Origin: Devosia sp. YR412
Lineage (GTDB): Bacteria; Pseudomonadota; Alphaproteobacteria; Rhizobiales; Devosiaceae
Direction: 5' to 3'
DNA: 64,000 bases
Assembly: GCF_900110945.1 (NCBI RefSeq)
Contig: NZ_FOFL01000005.1
Location: forward strand, 1 to 64,000
The translations under genes were made by a program, and so were the position numbers. The notes under the pieces are model-generated. The model did not search any database. It had not been told where the DNA came from and saw only the letters and a list, made by a program, of their open reading frames with translations. Shown here piece by piece: positions 49,632 to 59,007 of the stretch; the stretch's first letter is position 1; each line of letters starts with the position of its first letter.

Positions 49632-52274
49632 CTAGAACGGCACGTCTTCCGGCTTGACCGTCTTCTTGGCCGGAGCCTTCTTCGCCGCCGGCTTTTTCTC
49701 GGCGGCAGCAGCCTTGGTCGTCGTCGCTTTCTTTGCCGCCGGCTTCTTTGCAGCGGCTTTTTTCGCTGGGGCCTTCTTGACCTTGGTGCCGGTTGCTTCG
49801 GCGCGGGCGGCAATCCACTGCACCGCCTGGTCCATGGTCACGGCCTCCGGCGCCACATCTTTGGGGATAGTGGCGTTGATCTTGCCCTGGTTGACATAAG
49901 GCCCATAGCGGCCAGCGCGGACCGTGATGGGGCCGTTGTCGTGCTCGAAGGTCTGGATGGCCGCCACAGCCGTGCCGCCGCCGCGCTTGAAGCCGCCGGC
50001 AGCCTTTTGGGCCAGCAAGTCAACGGCGCGGTTGAGGCCGACGGTAAAGATTTCCTCGACGTCGGGAAGGTTGGCATATTTGCCGTCATGCAGGATGAAG
50101 GGGCCGTAGCGGCCGAGACCGGCAACGATGGGCAGGCCACCCTCGGGATGCGGACCGACTTCGCGCGGCAGCGACAACAGCTTGAGTGCTGATTCCAGCG
50201 TCATGGTCGCCGAATCCCAGCCCTTGGGCAGCGAAGAGCGCTTGGGCTCCTTGCCGTCGCCGAGCTGCACATAGGGACCAAAGCGGCCGGACTTGAGGAA
50301 GACCTCATCGCCCGATTCTGGATCGGTGCCGAGAATGCCGTCGCCAGCTGCCGCTTCCGAGGACTTGCCTGCGGCTGCGTCGGACAGCTGGGTCGTGTGC
50401 TTGCATTCGGGATAGTTGGAGCAGCCGATGAAGGCGCCAAACTTGCCGAGCTTCAGCGAGAGCTGACCCGTGCCGCAGGTCGGGCATTTGCGCGGGTCGC
50501 CGCCGTCTTCCTTGGGCGGAAAAATGCGGCTGGCCAAGGCGTCATTCAGCGCATCGAGCACTTCGGAGACACGGAGATCCTTGATCTCCTCAGTCGCAGC
50601 GGTGAAATCCTTCCAGAAATCGCGCAGCACCACCTTGTATTCCAACTCGCCCGCCGAAACCTGGTCGAGCTGTTCCTCGAGGCCGGCGGTGAAGCCGTAT
50701 TCGACATAGCGATTGAAGAAGTTTTCGAGGAAAGCCGTGACGATGCGGCCGCGGTCTTCGGGATGCAGCGCCTTGCCCTCAAGCCGCACATAGTCGCGGT
50801 CCTTGAGCGTGGTCAGCGTCGCCGCATAGGTGGAGGGGCGGCCGATGCCGAGCTCTTCCATCTTCTTGATCAGGCTGGCTTCGGTATAGCGGCTTGGCGG
50901 CTGGGTGAAATGCTGCTCGATTTCCACCGCCTGCAGCGCCGGCTTGTCGCCAACCGCCATGGCCGGCAGTTCGCGATCGTCATCGTCATCGGTCTCTTCG
51001 TCGGACTTGGCCTCGACGCCCCACAGCTTGAGGAAGCCGGGGAAGGTGACGACGGAGCCGACGGCGCGCAGTTCGATGGCGCGACCGGGGACATTGACCG
51101 CAATGTCAACGGTGGTGCGGTCGATCTCGGCCGACTTCATCTGCGAAGCCAGCGTGCGGCGCCAGATCAGGCCATAGAGCTTGGACTGGTCGGCATCGAG
51201 ATGCAGTTGCTCGGGGCGCTTGAACATATCCGTCGGGCGGATCGCCTCATGCGCTTCCTGGGCGTTCTTGGCCTTGGTCTGGTAGATGCGGGCCTTTTCG
51301 GGGAGATAGTCCTCGCCGAAATATTTGCCGATCACCGAACGGGCCATGGCAATGCCCTCCGGCGCCATCTGCACGGCGTCGGTACGCATATAGGTGATGA
51401 GGCCGTCTTCGTAGAGCCGCTGGGCGATCTGCATGGTGCGCGAGGGCGAGAGGCCGAGGCGCGAGCTCGCATCCTGCTGCAGGCTCGAGGTGGTGAAGGG
51501 TGCGTAAGGGTTACGCTTGGTCGGCTTCTTTTCCACCGACGACACATTGAACTGGCCGGCTTCGATCAGCTTCTTCAGCTCAGCGGCATTCTCGCCGGTC
51601 TTGATATCGAGCTTGTCGCTCTTCTTGCCATCGACCGAGAACAGCCGGGCCAGGAAGCTCTTGCCGCCCTGGGCCAGCTTGGCTTCCACCGACCAATATT
51701 CATCGGCGCGGAACTTTTCGATCTCGGCTTCGCGGTCGGAAACCAGTCGCAGGGCGACAGACTGAACGCGGCCTGCCGAGCGGGAGCCCGGCAGCTTGCG
51801 CCAGAGAATCGGCGAGAGGGTGAAGCCGACGAGATAATCGAGCGCGCGGCGGGCCAGATAGGCGTCGACCAGCGGCATGTCGATTTCACGCGGCTTGGCC
51901 ATCGCGGCGGTGACGGCATCCTTTGTGATGGCGTTGAACACCACACGCTGAACGGTCATGTCCTTCTTGATGGCCTTCTTGCCCTTGAGCACGTCGAGCA
52001 CGTGCCAGGAAATGGCCTCGCCTTCGCGATCCGGGTCGGTTGCGAGGATCAGGCCATCGGCGCCCTTGAGGGCGTTGGAAATGTCGCTGAGGCGCTTCTT
52101 GGAAGCCGTGTCGACCTCCCAGGACATGGCGAAGTCTTCATCGGGACGCACCGAACCGTCCTTGGCCGGCAGGTCGCGGACATGGCCGAAGGAGGCGAGG
52201 ACTTCATAGCCCGAGCCCAGATACTTGTTGATTGTCTTGGCTTTAGCCGGACTTTCAACGACGACGACCTTCAT
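49632..52274 (-). CDS. topA: DNA topoisomerase I
   Basis: Type IA topoisomerase, 880 aa, relaxing negative supercoils. The TOPRIM domain begins MKVVVVESPAKAKTINKYLG and carries ATDPDREGEAISWH. The active-site Tyr295 lies in GLITYMRTDAVQ. A C4 zinc-ribbon repeat (KCPTCGTGQLSLKLGKFGAFIGCSNYPEC) and several GRYGPY-type C-terminal repeats follow, then a Lys/Ala/Pro-rich tail of about 50 residues, a usual alphaproteobacterial DNA-binding extension. ATG 52274 fits the family start. In this order topA is commonly beside dprA; here an aldo/keto reductase gene lies between them. Confidence 0.97.
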   Translation of the reverse strand: MKVVVVESPAKAKTINKYLGSGYEVLASFGHVRDLPAKDGSVRPDEDFAMSWEVDTASKKRLSDISNALKGADGLILATDPDREGEAISWHVLDVLKGKKAIKKDMTVQRVVFNAITKDAVTAAMAKPREIDMPLVDAYLARRALDYLVGFTLSPILWRKLPGSRSAGRVQSVALRLVSDREAEIEKFRADEYWSVEAKLAQGGKSFLARLFSVDGKKSDKLDIKTGENAAELKKLIEAGQFNVSSVEKKPTKRNPYAPFTTSSLQQDASSRLGLSPSRTMQIAQRLYEDGLITYMRTDAVQMAPEGIAMARSVIGKYFGEDYLPEKARIYQTKAKNAQEAHEAIRPTDMFKRPEQLHLDADQSKLYGLIWRRTLASQMKSAEIDRTTVDIAVNVPGRAIELRAVGSVVTFPGFLKLWGVEAKSDEETDDDDDRELPAMAVGDKPALQAVEIEQHFTQPPSRYTEASLIKKMEELGIGRPSTYAATLTTLKDRDYVRLEGKALHPEDRGRIVTAFLENFFNRYVEYGFTAGLEEQLDQVSAGELEYKVVLRDFWKDFTAATEEIKDLRVSEVLDALNDALASRIFPPKEDGGDPRKCPTCGTGQLSLKLGKFGAFIGCSNYPECKHTTQLSDAAAGKSSEAAAGDGILGTDPESGDEVFLKSGRFGPYVQLGDGKEPKRSSLPKGWDSATMTLESALKLLSLPREVGPHPEGGLPIVAGLGRYGPFILHDGKYANLPDVEEIFTVGLNRAVDLLAQKAAGGFKRGGGTAVAAIQTFEHDNGPITVRAGRYGPYVNQGKINATIPKDVAPEAVTMDQAVQWIAARAEATGTKVKKAPAKKAAAKKPAAKKATTTKAAAAEKKPAAKKAPAKKTVKPEDVPF

Positions 52275-52366
52275 GGAGTATCCGTTCCGCAACGCTTGAT
52301 GAGAAGTGGCGCAACATGGTGAAGCCCGGGTGCGGTGTCAACGGGCGGAAAAGCCAGCGCCGGACA

Positions 52367-52383
52367 CTCTCTCTTAGAGAGAG
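52367..52383. promoter_or_regulatory. inverted repeat in the topA / aldo-keto reductase gap
   Basis: CTCTCTC (52367-52373) and GAGAGAG (52377-52383) form a 7-bp stem, followed on the + strand by GAATTTTTG. It could be an operator or leader hairpin for the reductase gene, since no + strand gene ends here. The rest of the 199-base gap shows no clear promoter. Confidence 0.35.
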
Positions 52384-52473
52384 GAATTTTTGCCCGCGAT
52401 GTCCAGCCGGGGCACAGCGTCTTGCATCTGCCATACAAGAGGTGCATCGCTGGGGAAATCAGAGGAGACAGAC

Positions 52474-53505
52474 ATGCAGTATCGCAAGCTCGGTAACAGC
52501 GGCGCGGTGGTCTCGGCCTATGCGCTGGGGACCATGACTTTCGGGGCGGAATCGGACGAAGCCACTTCGTTTCGGCTGATGGATGATTATGTTGCCGCCG
52601 GCGGCAATTTCATCGACACCGCCAATGTGTATAGCGCCGGCGTATCCGAAGAGATCGTCGGCCGCTGGCTCAAGAGCAAGCCCGGGGCGCTGCGCGATCT
52701 GGTGATCACCACCAAGGGCCGCTTTCCCATGGGCGACGGTCCCAACCACCTGGGCCTATCGCGCAAGAACCTCAACGAGGCGCTCGATGCCTCGCTCAAA
52801 CGTATGGGCGTAGAGCATATCGACCTTTACCAGATGCATGCCTTCGACGCGCTGACGCCGTTGGAGGAGACGCTGCGCTTCCTCGATGATGCGATCCGTA
52901 ACGGCAAGATTGCCTATTATGGCTTTTCCAACTTCCTCGGTTGGCAGCTCACCAAAGCCGTCTGGCTCGCCAGGGCCAATGGCTATCAGCCGCCGGTGAC
53001 ACTGCAACCGCAGTACAATCTGCTGGTGCGCGACATCGAGCATGAGATCGTGCCGGCCGCGCTGGATGCTGGCATCGGCCTGCTGCCTTGGTCCCCGCTC
53101 GGCGGTGGATGGTTGTCGGGAAAATACAAGCGCGACCAGATGCCGACCGGCGCAACGCGGCTAGGCGAAAATCCCAAGCGCGGCATGGAGGCTTTTGAAA
53201 AACGCAATGCCCAGGCGCAGACCTGGGATGTGATTGGTGCTGTGGAGGATATCGCGAGGCTCCACCATGCCAGCATGGCGCAGGTGGCGCTGGCCTGGGT
53301 CGCGGCGCAACCGGCGGTGACCTCGGTGATCCTCGGCGCGCGAACCACCGAGCAGTTGGCCGATAACCTTGGGGCAGCGAAACTGGTTCTGAGCCATGAC
53401 GAGATCGCCCGGTTGAGCGCCGTCAGCAAACCGCAGATGGCGGATTATCCCTATGGCGACGGCGGCATCAGCCAGCGCAATCGCAAGCTCGAGGGTGGAC
53501 GCTAG
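52474..53505 (+). CDS. aldo/keto reductase
   Basis: NADPH-dependent aldo/keto reductase, 343 aa, TIM barrel. The catalytic tetrad is recognisable: Asp and Tyr in FIDTANVYSAGVSEE, Lys in LVITTKGRF, His in LYQMHAFD. The C-terminal cofactor site reads VILGARTTEQLADNLGA. AGAGGAGA precedes ATG 52474; the longer upstream frame is not supported. Substrate unknown; the sequence is like the YakC/IolS branch. It is inserted between topA and dprA, and its last 4 bases overlap dprA. Confidence 0.9.
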   Translation: MQYRKLGNSGAVVSAYALGTMTFGAESDEATSFRLMDDYVAAGGNFIDTANVYSAGVSEEIVGRWLKSKPGALRDLVITTKGRFPMGDGPNHLGLSRKNLNEALDASLKRMGVEHIDLYQMHAFDALTPLEETLRFLDDAIRNGKIAYYGFSNFLGWQLTKAVWLARANGYQPPVTLQPQYNLLVRDIEHEIVPAALDAGIGLLPWSPLGGGWLSGKYKRDQMPTGATRLGENPKRGMEAFEKRNAQAQTWDVIGAVEDIARLHHASMAQVALAWVAAQPAVTSVILGARTTEQLADNLGAAKLVLSHDEIARLSAVSKPQMADYPYGDGGISQRNRKLEGGR

Positions 53506-54620
53506 TACAGTCGCGCTACCAATTGCCCGCTCGACCACTCGATCTGGCCCGCCAGGTCGAGTTCGAGCAGCAGCATCTGCAAAGCCGAGACGCTAAGGCC
53601 GGATTGCCGGACCAGTTCGTCGACTTCCACCGGCGTGGATGTCAGCAGCGACAGCAGGCGGGATCGGTCGTCGTCGCTGGGTGGCGGCGCATCGGGGACA
53701 AGATCGGGCTCCCAGTCGCGGTCGAACAGGGCCGACCGGGTCGGATCGGCGCTGCCAAGGGTTTCGAGAATGTCCTCGGCGCAGGTGATGAGCCTCGCGC
53801 CTTGCTGGATCAGCGCATTGCCGCCTTCGGCGCGCGGATCGAGCGGGGAGCCTGGCACGGCAAAGACGTCGCGGTTTTGCTCCAACGCCAGCCGCGCCGT
53901 AATCAGTGAGCCCGAGCGTTTTGCCGCTTCCACGACGACAATGCCGAGCGACAGACCTGATACCAGACGGTTACGCCTCGGGAAGTCGCGGGCCCGCGGC
54001 TCCCAGCCCAGCGGCATTTCAGTCAGCAGGGCGCCGCCCTGGTCGAGAATGTCATGCGCCAGCGGGATATTTTCGTCGGGATAGATCTTGTCGAAACCGC
54101 CAGCCAGCACGGCGATCGTGCCGGTTGCAAGCGTGGCCTTGTGGGCGGCGGTGTCGATGCCGCGCGCTAGGCCGGACACCACGGTATAGCCACGCTCGCC
54201 CATATCCATGGCCAGCGTGCGGGTCATCTTGATGCCCGCTGCCGAAGCATTGCGGGCGCCGACAATGCCGACGGTGCGCTGCCAGTCGAGATTGGTGCCG
54301 CCGGCCATGGTGATGAGCGGTGGTGAGGCGGGGATGTAGCGTAGGAGGGCGGGATAATCGTCTTCGCTCGAGGCGACGAGCCGGGCGCCATAGCGCGAGA
54401 GTCCGGCAATCTCGTCTTCGGCAGCGCTTTGGCTTGTGATGCGCACAGGTTTTCCCGTGCGTTTCAGCAGGCCGGGCAGGGCGTCTAGTGCCGCCTCGGC
54501 TGAGTCGAAGCGGTTGAGCAATTGCCGGAAAGTGGCGGGACCGACATTGTCGGTCCGGATCAGCCGCAGCCAAGAAATGCGCTGCGCATCAGTAAGATTG
54601 GCACCCGGGGAAGGTGCCAT
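53502..54620 (-). CDS. dprA: DNA processing protein DprA
   Basis: DprA/Smf, 372 aa, which loads RecA on incoming single-stranded DNA during natural transformation. An N-terminal helical (SAM-like) domain (residues 1-75) precedes the Rossmann-like core with GIVGARNASAAGIKMTR, SGLARGIDTAAH, GGFDKIYP and FPRRNRLVSGLSLG, and a C-terminal winged-helix domain (about 310-370). The protein is full length. It lies 4 bases after plsY in a minus-strand operon that also holds the pyrimidine genes. With comEC in the same window it makes DNA uptake plausible, though dprA is common in non-competent bacteria. Confidence 0.95.
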   Translation of the reverse strand: MAPSPGANLTDAQRISWLRLIRTDNVGPATFRQLLNRFDSAEAALDALPGLLKRTGKPVRITSQSAAEDEIAGLSRYGARLVASSEDDYPALLRYIPASPPLITMAGGTNLDWQRTVGIVGARNASAAGIKMTRTLAMDMGERGYTVVSGLARGIDTAAHKATLATGTIAVLAGGFDKIYPDENIPLAHDILDQGGALLTEMPLGWEPRARDFPRRNRLVSGLSLGIVVVEAAKRSGSLITARLALEQNRDVFAVPGSPLDPRAEGGNALIQQGARLITCAEDILETLGSADPTRSALFDRDWEPDLVPDAPPPSDDDRSRLLSLLTSTPVEVDELVRQSGLSVSALQMLLLELDLAGQIEWSSGQLVARLY

Positions 54621-54624
54621 CGGA

Positions 54625-55224
54625 CTAGCTCGCCTTCTTTTCGGAGCCGATCTTCGGCTCCGTGCCCGCCATCAGCCGGCCGATATTGGCCCGGTGCTGG
54701 TAAAACAGCAGGATCGCCAGCACGGCAGCGGTACCAGCAAGCCACTCGTTGACGATGACAAAGGCAAAGATTGGTGCCGTGGCGGCAGCCGTGAGAGCAG
54801 CCAGCGAAGACATTTTCTGCGCAAAGGCGATCAGCAGCCAGACGGCGCAGAAGATCAGCCCGACCGGCCAGGCCAGCGCCAGCAGCGAACCGATCATCAC
54901 GGCAACACCCTTGCCGCCCTTGAAGCCGAGCCAGACCGGGAAGCAATGGCCGAGAAAGGCGAAGATGGCAGCCAGCATGGCGGCATTCTCGCCCCAGAAA
55001 TAGCGCGCGACGAGGATGGGCAGCGCCGCCTTGGCAGCGTCGAGCACCAGCGTTGCGGCGGCCAGCCAGCGATTGCCGGTGCGCAGCACATTGGTGGCGC
55101 CGATATTGCCCGAGCCGATGGCGCGGATATCGCCCAGGCCCGCCGCGCGTGTCAGCAGCAGGCCAAACGGCACCGAGCCGCAGAGATAGGCGAGAACCGC
55201 CGCATAGAGCAGATTGATATCCAT
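54625..55224 (-). CDS. plsY: acyl-phosphate glycerol-3-phosphate acyltransferase
   Basis: PlsY, 199 aa, an integral inner-membrane enzyme acylating glycerol 3-phosphate from acyl phosphate, the first phospholipid step. Motifs 1 to 3 are seen as [21 protein letters not shown] and [13 protein letters not shown]. Several membrane segments cover most of the chain. It starts 3 bases after the pyrC-like stop and is followed by dprA with a 4-base gap, so pyrB-pyrC'-plsY-dprA form one operon. Confidence 0.95.
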   Translation of the reverse strand: MDINLLYAAVLAYLCGSVPFGLLLTRAAGLGDIRAIGSGNIGATNVLRTGNRWLAAATLVLDAAKAALPILVARYFWGENAAMLAAIFAFLGHCFPVWLGFKGGKGVAVMIGSLLALAWPVGLIFCAVWLLIAFAQKMSSLAALTAAATAPIFAFVIVNEWLAGTAAVLAILLFYQHRANIGRLMAGTEPKIGSEKKAS

Positions 55225-55227
55225 GGC

Positions 55228-56520
55228 CTAGTCCTCGTGCAGATGGACGGTTTGCCCGCCCACGATGGTGCGCATCACCTTGCCAGCAAGCCGCGCGCCT
55301 TCAAAGCTGGTATTGCGTGATCTCGACCGGATTTCTGGCTCGGACACCTGCCAGGGATAGTCGAGATCGAACAGGACCAGATCGGCCAGCGCCCCTTTGG
55401 CAATGCGGCCGGAGGTAAGGCCAAGAATTTCGGCCGGGCGGCTGGTCATGGCGCGCAGGATGGTCTTGAGGTCCACATCGCCGGAATGCACCAGACGAAG
55501 CGCCGCCGCGAGCAGGGTTTCGAGGCCGATAGCGCCATCCGATGCCTCGGCGAACGGCTGGCGCTTGACCTCGGTGTCCTGCGGATCGTGATCGGAGTGG
55601 ATCGTATCGATGGTACCATTGCGCAGGCCCTCGATGACGGCCTGCCGGTCGTCCTCCGAACGTAGCGGCGTCGAGAGCTTGAAGAAGGTTCGGTAGCGGC
55701 CGATGTCGTTCTCGTTGAGCGCGAGGTTATTGATGGAAATGCCTGCCGTAACTGTGTTGTTACGCGTCTTGGCCGCCGCCATCAGTTCCACCGAGCCAGC
55801 GCAGGAAATCTGCGCCGCGTGGTATTTCGTCTTTGTCAGCGCCGCCAGCTGAAGGTCGCGAGCCAGCGGAATGGTCTCGGCTTCGCGCGGAATGCCCTTG
55901 AGGCCGAGCACGGTGGCAAACAGGCCCTCGTTCATCACACCGTCGCCGGTCAGGCTCGTGTCGGAAACGTGGTGCACAACCGTCATGCCGTAATTGGCGG
56001 CATAGCTCATTACGGTGCGCAGCAGCGACGCGGACTGGATCGAATGGCGGCCGTCGGTGAGGCAGACCGCGCCAGCCTCCTGCAGCAGGCCGAATTCGGT
56101 CATTTCCTGACCGGCCAGACCCTTAGTGATGGCGCCGGCAGGCAGCACATTGACCTTGGAGGTCGCCTTGGCGCGGCGAATGAGGAAATCCACCAACGCG
56201 CCGTCGTCCACCACCGGCGCAGTATCGGGCATCATGACAAAGCTAGTGACGCCACCTGCCGCGGCAGCGTCGCCGGCCGATTGCAGAGTTTCGCGATACT
56301 CCTTGCCGGGCTCGCCGGTAAAGACGCGCATGTCGATCAGGCCCGGTGCGAGAATCAATCCGCCTGCATTGATGACCTCGGCGCCTTCGGGCACACCGAC
56401 CGGGCCGTTGAGCGCTACGTCAGAAATCAGGCCGTTTTCGACCAGCACGGCGCCGCGGGCGTCGGTACCCGACGCTGGATCGACGACGCGGGCATTTTCA
56501 ATCAGCAGCGGCCGGGTCAT
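55228..56520 (-). CDS. pyrC: dihydroorotase-like protein (PyrC', probably inactive)
   Basis: Amidohydrolase-fold protein, 430 aa, annotated by homology as dihydroorotase. The zinc HxH motif that should follow PGLID is replaced by MRV-F: residues 61-70 read [10 protein letters not shown] with Arg65 and Phe67 at the His positions. The later His usually found in YHVCHVS is Gln in [10 protein letters not shown]. The catalytic region keeps HSDHDPQD. Such PyrC' proteins accompany PyrB as structural partners in pseudomonads and many alphaproteobacteria. Its start overlaps the pyrB stop by 4 bases, supporting a stoichiometric complex. Confidence 0.85.
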   Translation of the reverse strand: MTRPLLIENARVVDPASGTDARGAVLVENGLISDVALNGPVGVPEGAEVINAGGLILAPGLIDMRVFTGEPGKEYRETLQSAGDAAAAGGVTSFVMMPDTAPVVDDGALVDFLIRRAKATSKVNVLPAGAITKGLAGQEMTEFGLLQEAGAVCLTDGRHSIQSASLLRTVMSYAANYGMTVVHHVSDTSLTGDGVMNEGLFATVLGLKGIPREAETIPLARDLQLAALTKTKYHAAQISCAGSVELMAAAKTRNNTVTAGISINNLALNENDIGRYRTFFKLSTPLRSEDDRQAVIEGLRNGTIDTIHSDHDPQDTEVKRQPFAEASDGAIGLETLLAAALRLVHSGDVDLKTILRAMTSRPAEILGLTSGRIAKGALADLVLFDLDYPWQVSEPEIRSRSRNTSFEGARLAGKVMRTIVGGQTVHLHED

Positions 56521-57506
56521 GCGCGGCCTCCTGCCGGGAGCAGCGCATCTAGCACGGCCATCCGCACGGCGACGCCCATTTCCACCTGTTCGGTAATCAC
56601 CGACTGCACGCCATCAGCAATGGCCGGGTCGATTTCCACGCCGCGGTTCATCGGCCCAGGATGCATGACGATGGCATCGGGCTTGGCAAAGCTGAGCTTT
56701 TCCGCGTCGAGGCCATAGAAGCGGTAATATTCTCGCACCGAGGGGATCATTCGGCCATTGGCGCGCTCATGCTGCAGGCGCAGCATCATCACCACGTCGA
56801 CGCCCTTGAGGCCTTCGTGCATGTCGGTGAAGACCTCGGTGGCCAAATGTTCGATCCCGGCCGGCAGCAGGTTGCGGGGGGCAATGACGCGGGTGCGCAC
56901 ATTGAGAGCGCCGAGCAGCAGCAGGTTTGAGCGCACAACCCGAGAATTGGCGATATCGCCGCAGATCGCGACGGTGAGGCCAGAAATGCGGCCCTTGTGG
57001 CGGCGGATGGTCAGCGCGTCGAGCAGGGCCTGCGTCGGGTGCTCATGGGCGCCGTCGCCGGCGTTGATTACCGCACAGCCTACCTTCTGGCTGAGCAATT
57101 CCACCGCCCCGGCCGCCGAATGGCGCACCACGATGACGTCGGGGCGCATGGCATTGAGCGTCGCCGCGGTATCGACCAAGGTTTCGCCCTTCGATACCGA
57201 ACTCGACTTGACCGACATATTCATCACCAGCGCGCCGAGGCGCTTGCCGGCGATTTCGAATGAACCCTGCGTGCGGGTGGAGGGCTCGAAGAACAGGTTG
57301 ATCTGCGTCTTGCCGCTCAGCGTCGGATGGCTTTTCCGCTCCTGCCGCGACACCGGCACCATGGCTTCGGCGCGATCCAGCAAGTCCAGGATTTCGTGCT
57401 GCTTGAGATCGGCTATGGACAGCAGATGGCGCTGGGCGAATGGGGGAAAATCGCCGGACGAACCGGCGGGCGTGGTGGTGGCTGTCGCCGCGCGTGCTTG
57501 GGCCAT
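56517..57506 (-). CDS. pyrB: aspartate carbamoyltransferase catalytic subunit
   Basis: ATCase, 329 aa, making carbamoyl aspartate in pyrimidine synthesis. Carbamoyl-phosphate binding motif [13 protein letters not shown] near residue 72, [14 protein letters not shown] and [12 protein letters not shown] are present. The N-terminal 20 residues form an Ala/Thr-rich extension like that of ATCases that assemble with inactive dihydroorotase. A good promoter candidate lies just upstream. It is followed by the overlapping pyrC' gene; no pyrI regulatory gene is present. Confidence 0.96.
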   Translation of the reverse strand: MAQARAATATTTPAGSSGDFPPFAQRHLLSIADLKQHEILDLLDRAEAMVPVSRQERKSHPTLSGKTQINLFFEPSTRTQGSFEIAGKRLGALVMNMSVKSSSVSKGETLVDTAATLNAMRPDVIVVRHSAAGAVELLSQKVGCAVINAGDGAHEHPTQALLDALTIRRHKGRISGLTVAICGDIANSRVVRSNLLLLGALNVRTRVIAPRNLLPAGIEHLATEVFTDMHEGLKGVDVVMMLRLQHERANGRMIPSVREYYRFYGLDAEKLSFAKPDAIVMHPGPMNRGVEIDPAIADGVQSVITEQVEMGVAVRMAVLDALLPAGGRA

Positions 57507-57532
57507 GCGCTCCCGTCCCTGATGTTTAGCGG

Positions 57533-57561
57533 GGTGTAGTGGAGGGGGCCAGCAGATTCAA
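57533..57561 (-). promoter_or_regulatory. candidate pyrB promoter
   Basis: On the minus strand TTGAAT (57561-57556) and TACACC (57538-57533) are 17 bases apart, about 30 bases before the pyrB start. The -10 hexamer is identical to that proposed before the MHS gene. Confidence 0.4.
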
Positions 57562-57577
57562 TCGTTAGTTGAAAGTA

Positions 57578-58048
57578 TCAACGGCGAAGTCGGTCCAGCG
57601 CACCCTGGAGGATATAGCTGGCCGCCAGCTTGTCGACCACTTCGGCGCGGCGGTCGCGGCGCAGGTCGGCCTCGATCATCATGCGGGTGACGGCGCTGGT
57701 GGAGAGACGCTCGTCCCAGAAGGCGATTGGAAGCGCGGTCTTTTGCGCCAGATTGCGGGCAAAGGCGCGGGTCGATTGCACGCGCGGACCTTCCGAACCA
57801 TCCATGTTGAGCGGTAGGCCCAGGATGATGGCGGCGATCTGATTCTCGCCGATCAGCTGGATGATCCGCTCGGCATCCTGGGTGAATTTGGTGCGCCTGA
57901 TGGTTTCGAGCGGCGTCGCCGAATAGCGCATGCCATCCGAAATCGCGACGCCAATCGTCTTGGTGCCGAGGTCGAGCGCCATGATCCGGCCGGTAGCCGG
58001 GATGGATTCGAGGGGATTGGCGAAGTCTTGGGCGGGCTCGTCGGTCAT
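57578..58048 (-). CDS. ruvX: RuvX/YqgF family nuclease
   Basis: RNase H-fold protein, 156 aa, called putative Holliday junction resolvase and implicated in pre-16S rRNA 5' end maturation. The first acidic residue is in IMALDLGTKTIGVAISDG, the second region is ILGLPLNMDGSEG, and FWDERLSTSAV carries the third. An N-terminal extension of about 20 residues precedes the core. It lies 71 bases upstream of pyrB and is divergent from the UlaG-like gene. Confidence 0.93.
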   Translation of the reverse strand: MTDEPAQDFANPLESIPATGRIMALDLGTKTIGVAISDGMRYSATPLETIRRTKFTQDAERIIQLIGENQIAAIILGLPLNMDGSEGPRVQSTRAFARNLAQKTALPIAFWDERLSTSAVTRMMIEADLRRDRRAEVVDKLAASYILQGALDRLRR

Positions 58049-58098
58049 GGTTTCGTCCTATAGGCTGCCGCCCGGTTTGGCGACAGGATAGTGACTCG

Positions 58099-58632
58099 AT
58101 GAAACTTACCTGGTTTGGCGGCACGACGATCCGCATTCATATCGGCGGGGCGATTCTGGTGGTTGACCCGGATGGCGCGCCCGCGGGAATCGATTCAGCA
58201 GAACTGGTAAGTGGCGCAGATCAGGTGATTGGCGGCTTTGGCGCAGGGCTAGCCTCTGTTGACGGCGCCAGTTGGAAACCGCGCAAGGTACCGAGGCTGC
58301 TCGATGAAGGCGAGGAACTGCCTGCGGTCGAGGTCTGGTCTCTGGCGGCAGGGGCCGTGCTGGTGGATGCTATCGGGGAAGCGTCCTTGCTGCTGGTCAG
58401 CAGTAACGTCCCGGCGCTCGGGCGCTGGGCCGAGACTGCTGTGGTTGTGCTGTTTGGTACCGGCGAACACATGGCGAGCCTCGGCCAGGTCTTGCTGAGC
58501 GACAGCGCGCCGCGCCTGTTGGCGCTGGCTGGCGACGAGCCCGCCATGGACATCGCCATACCAGCCCTGCGCGATGCACTCGACGGAACCGGCCTCGTCG
58601 CCCTTGAAGCCGGGCTCGCGCTCGAAGTCTGA
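58099..58632 (+). CDS. degenerate UlaG/UPF0173-like metallo-hydrolase-fold protein
   Basis: 177-aa protein whose N-terminus, MKLTWFGGTTIRIHIGGAIL, recalls the opening of UlaG/UPF0173 metal-dependent hydrolases (MKLTWLGH..). The following LVVDPDGAP matches the first strands of that fold. However, no HxHxDH zinc motif or later His ligands are visible and the chain is shorter than the usual 230 residues. It is therefore probably non-catalytic, or my assignment is wrong. It stands between ruvX and gatC, where I recall a UPF0173 hydrolase gene in other rhizobiales. Confidence 0.55.
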   Translation: MKLTWFGGTTIRIHIGGAILVVDPDGAPAGIDSAELVSGADQVIGGFGAGLASVDGASWKPRKVPRLLDEGEELPAVEVWSLAAGAVLVDAIGEASLLLVSSNVPALGRWAETAVVVLFGTGEHMASLGQVLLSDSAPRLLALAGDEPAMDIAIPALRDALDGTGLVALEAGLALEV

Positions 58633-58654
58633 TCCCGCCCATCTGCCATTTTCA

Positions 58655-58683
58655 TTGTCTTTTGTGGGCGCCCATTGCTAATA
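58655..58683 (+). promoter_or_regulatory. candidate gatC promoter
   Basis: TTGTCT (58655-58660) and CTAATA (58678-58683) have a 17-base spacer, 37 bases before gatC; TAATAC one base further is an alternative -10. Confidence 0.4.
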
Positions 58684-58719
58684 CGGCCTGCAACGAGCCG
58701 TTCTTTTCTGGAGTTTCCC

Positions 58720-59007
58720 ATGTCCGTCGACGCAGCAACCGTAAAGCGCATCGGGCGCCTGGCGCGCATTCGCATCGAAGAAGAGGAAGTGGCAGGCTAC
58801 CAGAGCGAGCTCAATGCCATCCTGGGCTTTGTCGAACAGCTTAGCGAGATCGATGTCGACGGCGTCGAGCCGATGACTTCGGTAACGCCGATGACTTTGC
58901 GCCGCCGCGACGACGTGATTTCCGATGGCGGCTATGCCGACAAGATCGTCGCCAATGCGCCGCTGACCGAAGACAACTTCTTCATGGTGCCCAAGGTGGT
59001 CGAATAA
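58720..59007 (+). CDS. gatC: Asp-tRNA(Asn)/Glu-tRNA(Gln) amidotransferase subunit C
   Basis: GatC, 95 aa, the small subunit that stabilises GatA-GatB in the transamidation of Glu-tRNA(Gln) and Asp-tRNA(Asn). The pattern [42 protein letters not shown] (in short pieces [11 protein letters not shown] and [11 protein letters not shown]) and a C-terminal [10 protein letters not shown] is diagnostic. CTGGAG precedes ATG 58720. The stop overlaps the GNAT start as TAATG. Unusually, three genes lie between it and gatA. Confidence 0.96.
   Translation: MSVDAATVKRIGRLARIRIEEEEVAGYQSELNAILGFVEQLSEIDVDGVEPMTSVTPMTLRRRDDVISDGGYADKIVANAPLTEDNFFMVPKVVE

Noticed and set aside
50397..52322. 641-aa open frame on the + strand across topA
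   Set aside because: Shadow of topA with biased composition and no family motif. The + strand frames across metH (46712-48310) and amn (41611-43077), and the minus frames across the dehydratase (21987-23897) and gatA (60188-61963), are of the same kind.
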